Source: Cellulomonas sp. (GTDB lineage Bacteria > Actinomycetota > Actinomycetes > Actinomycetales > Cellulomonadaceae). Taken from it: a DNA stretch of 8,407 nt. This document shows, in pieces, positions 5,480 to 8,407 of this stretch (the stretch's first letter is position 1; each line of letters begins with the position of its first letter). The notes below the pieces were generated by a model that was not told where the DNA came from, did not search any database, and saw only the letters and a list, made by a program, of their open reading frames with translations. The stretch covers positions 1 through 8,407 of the forward strand of contig DAIDJQ010000198.1 in NCBI GenBank assembly GCA_027451305.1, read 5' to 3'. The position numbers were made by a program, and so were the translations under genes.

Positions 5480-6535
5480 ATGAAGGCACTCGTTTATCAC
5501 GGTCCCGGTCAGAAGTCGTGGGACGAGGTCCCGGACCCGAAGATCCAGATGTCGACGGACGCGATCGTCCGGGTGGACACCACGACGATCTGCGGGAGCG
5601 ACCTGCACATCCTGAAGGGCGACGTCCCCGCTGTGACCCCGGGCCGGATCCTGGGTCACGAGGCGGTAGGTACCGTGGTCGAGGTCGGCGAGTCGGTCTC
5701 GTCCCTGAACATCGGCGACCGCGTGATCGTGTCCTGCATCAAGTCCTGCGGGAAGTGCTCGTACTGCAAGCAGGGGATGTACGCGCACTGCCTCGGCGAC
5801 GAGGGCGCGTCCGGCATGGGCTGGATCTTCGGCCACCTGATCGACGGCACCCAGGCCGAGCTGGTTCGGGTGCCCTACGCCGAGAACTCGGTCTACAAGA
5901 TCCCCGAGGGCGTCAGCGACGAGGAGGGCGTCATGCTCTCCGACATCCTGCCGACGGGGTTCGAGATCGGGGTGCTCAACGGCGACATCGCCCCCGGCGA
6001 CACCGTCGCGGTCGTCGGTGCCGGACCCGTGGGCCTCGCCGCGATCATGACGGCGGGTCTGCGCGGACCGGCGCGGATCATCGCCGTCGACCTCGACGCG
6101 AACCGGCTCGAGCTGGCCAAGGAGTTCGGCGCGACCGATGCGGTGAGCTCCGCTGACGCGGACTGGCGCGAGCAGGTCATGGCCCTGACCGACGGCATGG
6201 GTGTGGACGTGGCCATCGAGGCGGTGGGCATCCCGGCCACCTTCACCATGTGCACCCGGATGGTGCGCCCCGGCGGTCACGTCGCCAACATCGGCGTGCA
6301 CGGCAAGCCGGTCGAGCTGGCGCTGGACGAGCTGTGGATCCACAACGTGCGCATCACCACGGGCCTGGTCAGCACCAGCTCCACGGCGATGCTGCTGCGG
6401 CTGGTGGCGCAGCACCGACTGCCGGCCGCCAAGTTCGTGACCCACCGCTTCTCGCTCGACCAGATGATGGACGCCTACGACACCTTCGGCCGTGCGGCCG
6501 AGACGAAGGCGCTCAAGGTCGTGCTCAGCCGGTAG
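5480..6535 (+). CDS. Zinc-dependent alcohol dehydrogenase (MDR family)
   Basis: Encodes 351 residues from an ATG behind AAGGAGG (4 nt spacing). Catalytic-zinc ligands are visible: Cys38 in ICGSDLH, His60-Glu61 in LGHEAVG, and Asp155 in LSDILPTG. Structural-zinc ligands are Cys90, Cys93, Cys96 and Cys104. The GroES-like fold (about 1-150) is followed by a Rossmann domain with GAGPVG at 180-185; Asp204 at the end of the next strand (IIAVDLD) suggests NAD rather than NADP. The Asp ligand and the overall length are like secondary alcohol dehydrogenases of the Thermoanaerobacter type. It interconverts alcohols and aldehydes or ketones in the cytoplasm; the substrate is not readable. The DosR-like boxes upstream suggest induction under low oxygen, in keeping with a fermentative NADH-recycling role. 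It is monocistronic, followed by two strong hairpins. Confidence 0.93.
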   Translation: MKALVYHGPGQKSWDEVPDPKIQMSTDAIVRVDTTTICGSDLHILKGDVPAVTPGRILGHEAVGTVVEVGESVSSLNIGDRVIVSCIKSCGKCSYCKQGMYAHCLGDEGASGMGWIFGHLIDGTQAELVRVPYAENSVYKIPEGVSDEEGVMLSDILPTGFEIGVLNGDIAPGDTVAVVGAGPVGLAAIMTAGLRGPARIIAVDLDANRLELAKEFGATDAVSSADADWREQVMALTDGMGVDVAIEAVGIPATFTMCTRMVRPGGHVANIGVHGKPVELALDELWIHNVRITTGLVSTSSTAMLLRLVAQHRLPAAKFVTHRFSLDQMMDAYDTFGRAAETKALKVVLSR

Positions 6536-6558
6536 CGACCGGACGCCGCCGTACGAGC

Positions 6559-6588
6559 CCGCCGCACGACGACGGCGCCGTGCGGCGG
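6559..6588. terminator. Stem-loop 1 between convergent genes
   Basis: CCGCCGCACG (6559-6568) pairs perfectly with CGTGCGGCGG (6579-6588) around a 10-nt loop. It starts 24 nt after the dehydrogenase stop. There is no U-tract, as is common for actinobacterial terminators. Confidence 0.55.
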
Positions 6589-6590
6589 CG

Positions 6591-6628
6591 GACGACGGGC
6601 CCGCGTACGGGGGAGCGGGCCCGTCGTC
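6591..6628. terminator. Stem-loop 2, likely bidirectional terminator
   Basis: GACGACGGGCCCGC (6591-6604) and GCGGGCCCGTCGTC (6615-6628) form a perfect 14-bp stem with a 10-nt loop. It lies 2 bp after the first hairpin and 27 bp from the end of the convergent SRPBCC gene, so it can serve both strands. No T-run follows on either side. Confidence 0.75.
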
Positions 6629-6655
6629 TCCGGCTGCGACGCGCGTCGATGCTGC

Positions 6656-7144
6656 TCAGCCGGCGTCCAGCAGGCCGTCGACCTGCCCGAGGGCCTGCTT
6701 CATGCCCTCCTCCATGCCCATGGCGAGCACCTGCTCGAGGGCCTGCGTCGAGCGGAACCGGGAGACGATCGTCAGCCGGGTGCCACCGTCCGCCGGCTCG
6801 AGAGAGATCAGGCCGTGGGTGACCGGCATGCTGAGGTCCGGCGTGCCGGAGCCGTCGGAGAAGCCGTCCTCGAACTCCAGCGACCGCGGTTCGTCGATGG
6901 CGATGAACTGCCACCAGCCGTGGGCCCTCTCGCCGTCCGGCCCGGTCATGTAGTAGCTGGCACGTCCGCCGGGCACGAAGTCGTGCTCGACGAAGGTGGC
7001 CGGCCAGGTGGGTGGCCCCCACCACCGCTCGAGGCGGCGGGGGTCGGAGAGCACCGTCCACACACGCTCGGGCGCGGCTGCGAACTGGGCGGTGACGGTG
7101 AGGGTGAGGGCCTGCGGGTCGGTGACGCTGGTGAGCACGGTCAT
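6656..7144 (-). CDS. SRPBCC / AHSA1-domain protein
   Basis: Encodes 162 residues with the START-like helix-grip fold of the AHSA1 family: FAAAPERVWTVLSDPRRLERWWGPP (about 21-45) is the signature N-terminal strand-helix. FVPGGRASYYMTGPDG and HGWWQFIAIDEPRSLEFED form the sheet, GGTRLTIVSRF the last strand, and QALEQVLAMGMEEGMKQAL (about 134-152) the long C-terminal helix. The ligand is unknown; these proteins bind hydrophobic molecules or act in stress responses. The ATG overlaps the stop of the ArsR gene by four bases (ATGA), and GAAGGAG (7158-7152) lies 7 nt before it, so the two are cotranslated. An ArsR repressor paired with an AHSA1 protein is a widespread actinobacterial arrangement. Confidence 0.92.
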   Translation of the reverse strand: MTVLTSVTDPQALTLTVTAQFAAAPERVWTVLSDPRRLERWWGPPTWPATFVEHDFVPGGRASYYMTGPDGERAHGWWQFIAIDEPRSLEFEDGFSDGSGTPDLSMPVTHGLISLEPADGGTRLTIVSRFRSTQALEQVLAMGMEEGMKQALGQVDGLLDAG

Positions 7145-7491
7145 GCCGGGTCTCCTTCGCTCGGGTTCGTCAGCAGGGCGTCGATGCGTGCCAGGCGCCC
7201 GTGCCAGATCTCCTCGTACCGGTCGAGCAGCCGGGCCGCGGCCCGGATCGCGTCGACGTTGCCGCGTACCAGGCGTTCTCGGCCGTGCACCTGCTTGGTG
7301 ACCAGCTGGGCGCGCTCCAGCACCGCGACGTGCTTCTGGACGGCCGCGAAGCTCATCTCGTAGCGCTGCGCGAGCGCGGAGACGGTCTCTTCGTGGTGCA
7401 GCACGCGCGTGACGATGTCCCGCCGGGTGCGGTCCGCGAGCGCGGCGAACATCCGGTCGACGGTGTCGGGGTCCAGCAGGTCTACAACCAT
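7141..7491 (-). CDS. ArsR-family winged-helix repressor
   Basis: Encodes 116 residues, the usual size. FAALADRTRRDIVTRVL (15-31) is the conserved first helix region, TVSALAQRYEMSFAAVQKHV (36-55) the helix-turn-helix, and LVTKQVHGRERLVR (63-76) the wing. There is no CxC or other Cys pair (the protein has no Cys), so it is not a classical metal sensor. The ATG at 7491 lies inside an 18-bp perfect palindrome, and a TAACAT -10 sits 8 nt before it. The longer in-frame extension to 7593 has no support. It is likely to repress itself and the AHSA1-like gene that overlaps it. Confidence 0.92.
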   Translation of the reverse strand: MVVDLLDPDTVDRMFAALADRTRRDIVTRVLHHEETVSALAQRYEMSFAAVQKHVAVLERAQLVTKQVHGRERLVRGNVDAIRAAARLLDRYEEIWHGRLARIDALLTNPSEGDPA

Positions 7492-7500
7492 TTGGTTGTA
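7483..7500. promoter_or_regulatory. Operator palindrome over the arsR start codon
   Basis: TACAACCATTTGGTTGTA has perfect 8-bp arms with a TT centre. It covers the start codon and the expected transcription start of the ArsR gene. ACCA-N2-TGGT palindromes at the promoter are typical of self-regulating ArsR/AHSA1 operons. Confidence 0.75.
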
Positions 7501-7505
7501 TGTTA
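7500..7505 (-). promoter_or_regulatory. Candidate -10 box TAACAT for the arsR-AHSA1 operon
   Basis: TAACAT (TANNNT) ends 8 nt before the ATG, and no Shine-Dalgarno is present, so the transcript is probably leaderless or nearly so. The -10 touches the operator, so bound repressor would block polymerase. No clear -35 is seen. Confidence 0.5.
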
Positions 7506-7619
7506 ACCGCACAGGGTGACGAGGGAAAGGCCCGACCCGGGTCATGTCCCGTCGGGCGCGCTCCCGGCTCGTCGCGGGGGTCCGTGCGAGCACCCTCCCA
7601 CGGCGTCCGCGAGACTGGT

Positions 7620-7669
7620 GGGTGCGGGCCGCCCCGTCGGTGCAGACGGGGCGTCACGCCGCCGCACCC
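7620..7669 (+). other. Nested stem structure in the leader of the methyltransferase gene
   Basis: An outer stem pairs GGGTGCGG (7620-7627) with CCGCACCC (7662-7669). An inner 9-bp stem pairs CGCCCCGTC (7630-7638) with GACGGGGCG (7645-7653) around a 6-nt loop. The structure ends 3-5 nt before the ribosome site AGGAGG (7675-7680). It could be a leader attenuator or simply chance in GC-rich DNA. Confidence 0.4.
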
Positions 7670-7686
7670 CCGGGAGGAGGGTCGTG

Positions 7687-8226
7687 ATGCGGAGGCCAGC
7701 GGCTGCGATCACGAGCGCCGTGTGGTTCGTGATCACGGGTGGCGCCGGCGCCGTGCTCGTGCCGTGGTGGCTGACCGGTTGGCGGGTGCGCCGGCCCGCA
7801 CCCTGGTGGGCGGTGGCGCAAGCGGCGGGCATCGTGCTGATCGGCGCGGGCCTGGTCGTGGCGGTGCACGTCTTCGTCCAGTTCGTTCGGGCGCGCGGGA
7901 CGCCGATGCCGGGTGCGATGACCGAACGGCTGGTGGTGACGGGCTTCAACCGGTACGTGCGCAACCCGATCTACCTGGCGGCGCTGACGATCTTCTTCGG
8001 GGAGGCGCTGCTGCTCGGTCAGCTCAGCCTGGTCCTCTACGCGATCGCGACCTGGGCCGGGGCGGCCGCGTTCGTGCGCCGGTACGAAGAGCCTGCGCTG
8101 CTCGCGCGGTTCGGTGCGAGCTACGAGGCCTACCGGCGCGCGGTTCCGGCCTGGCGTCCTCGGCTGCACCCCTGGAGCGCCGGCGACGAGGAGCCCCGCA
8201 GCCCCGGGAGCCACGGGACCGTGTGA
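7687..8226 (+). CDS. Isoprenylcysteine carboxyl methyltransferase-like integral membrane protein
   Basis: Encodes 179 residues from the ATG at 7687 behind AGGAGG (7675-7680, 6 nt spacing). A GTG directly before it is too close, and the extension to 7516 is not coding-like. Hydrophobic segments lie at about 8-30, 42-68, 93-110 and 112-132. The C-terminal half has the ICMT/PEMT signature: RYVRNPIYLA (90-99), then EEPALLARFGASYEAYRRAVPAW (134-156), with the Glu-Glu and the Tyr/Arg/Pro pattern of the AdoMet-binding region. Bacterial members methylate unknown lipids or small molecules at the membrane; prenylated-protein substrates are not expected. A Pro/Ser-rich tail follows residue 160. It is divergent from the ArsR gene across 195 bases. 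Confidence 0.88.
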   Translation: MRRPAAAITSAVWFVITGGAGAVLVPWWLTGWRVRRPAPWWAVAQAAGIVLIGAGLVVAVHVFVQFVRARGTPMPGAMTERLVVTGFNRYVRNPIYLAALTIFFGEALLLGQLSLVLYAIATWAGAAAFVRRYEEPALLARFGASYEAYRRAVPAWRPRLHPWSAGDEEPRSPGSHGTV

Positions 8227-8240
8227 CGGCTCGCGCCTCG

Positions 8241-8286
8241 CCGACCGTGGGCGACGCCAGCACGGGCGCGGTCACGGCACGGTCGG
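8241..8286. terminator. Possible stem-loop between convergent genes
   Basis: CCGACCGTG (8241-8249) pairs with CACGGTCGG (8278-8286) over a 28-nt loop. A competing pairing, CCGTGGGCG (8245-8253) with CGCCCACGG (8304-8312), uses the same left arm. Either would lie between the methyltransferase stop and the end of the minus-strand gene. The long loops make termination uncertain. Confidence 0.35.
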
Positions 8287-8314
8287 GCCGGGTGATCGCC
8301 GGACGCCCACGGCC

Positions 8315-8407
8315 TCACGCAGCCGGTCGCCCGTCGGTGCGCGCGCTGCGGACGACGACGACGCCACCGGCGGGCACCTTCACCGCGCCCGCGACGGGTT
8401 CGCCGGA
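8315..8407 (-). CDS. C-terminal end of a possible glycoside hydrolase (GH42 beta-galactosidase-like); 5' part outside window
   Basis: On the minus strand the frame is open from the window edge to a TGA at 8317-8315, giving 30 residues: SGEPVAGAVKVPAGGVVVVR followed by a short polar tail. The pattern of a beta-strand, a VPAGGV turn and a final VVVVR strand recalls the C-terminal sandwich domain of GH42 beta-galactosidases and related glycosidases. With so few residues this is a suggestion only. Its convergent placement with the methyltransferase gene and the hairpins between them support a true gene end. Confidence 0.5.
   Translation of the reverse strand, partial: SGEPVAGAVKVPAGGVVVVRSARTDGRPAA

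Noticed and set aside
5301..5483. Short plus-strand ORF between the regulator and the dehydrogenase, and the dehydrogenase frame extended to 5363
   Set aside because: Both run through the palindrome array and lack ribosome sites. The dehydrogenase has a strong site at 5469-5475 and a normal N-terminus at 5480.
8348..8363. GAC/ACG triplet run near the right edge as a microsatellite
   Set aside because: It is only a few units long and encodes the VVVV strand of the minus-strand gene tail.

Overview
The window is very GC-rich with strong third-position GC bias, frequent GTG starts and strong Shine-Dalgarno sequences mixed with apparently leaderless genes. Together with a seven-iron ferredoxin, a YczR-like MocR regulator and DosR/DevR-type operator palindromes, this points to a high-GC actinobacterium. 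A Cellulomonas-like actinomycete is my guess from gene style only. No rRNA, tRNA, CRISPR array, insertion sequence or phage gene is visible, and the region reads as ordinary chromosome.

Layout: (1) 1-1560, + strand: the C-terminal part of a MocR/YczR-type regulator, then a small membrane protein of unknown function whose 3' end overlaps the next gene tail to tail. (2) 2895-1511, - strand: a 104-residue DUF5808-like protein followed by a luciferase-like flavin-dependent oxidoreductase, probably one transcript. (3) 3095-3376, + strand: a free-standing CBM48/isoamylase-early domain protein, divergent from pair (2). (4) 4094-3429, - strand: a fusion of a pterin-carbinolamine-dehydratase-like domain and a VOC/glyoxalase domain. 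It lies head to head with (5) 4172-5300, + strand: ferredoxin fdxA and a tightly linked HTH regulator with a C-terminal Cys/His motif. (6) 5480-6535, + strand: a zinc-dependent alcohol dehydrogenase behind a leader with three palindromes, two of them DosR-like. (7) 7491-6656, - strand: an ArsR-type repressor translationally coupled to an AHSA1/SRPBCC protein, with a perfect operator palindrome over the repressor start codon. (8) 7687-8226, + strand: an isoprenylcysteine methyltransferase-like membrane protein. (9) 8407-8315, - strand: the last 30 codons of a gene resembling the C-terminus of a glycoside hydrolase.

A loose theme is redox and low-oxygen physiology: a ferredoxin with a possible Fe-S or metal-sensing regulator, a flavin oxidoreductase, and an alcohol dehydrogenase with dormancy-type operators. 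The genes do not form one large operon. I see no clear new defence or mobile system. The most interesting signals are regulatory: the DosR-like array, the fdxA/Cys-regulator unit with its back-to-back leaderless promoters, and the dehydratase-like domain lacking a catalytic His.
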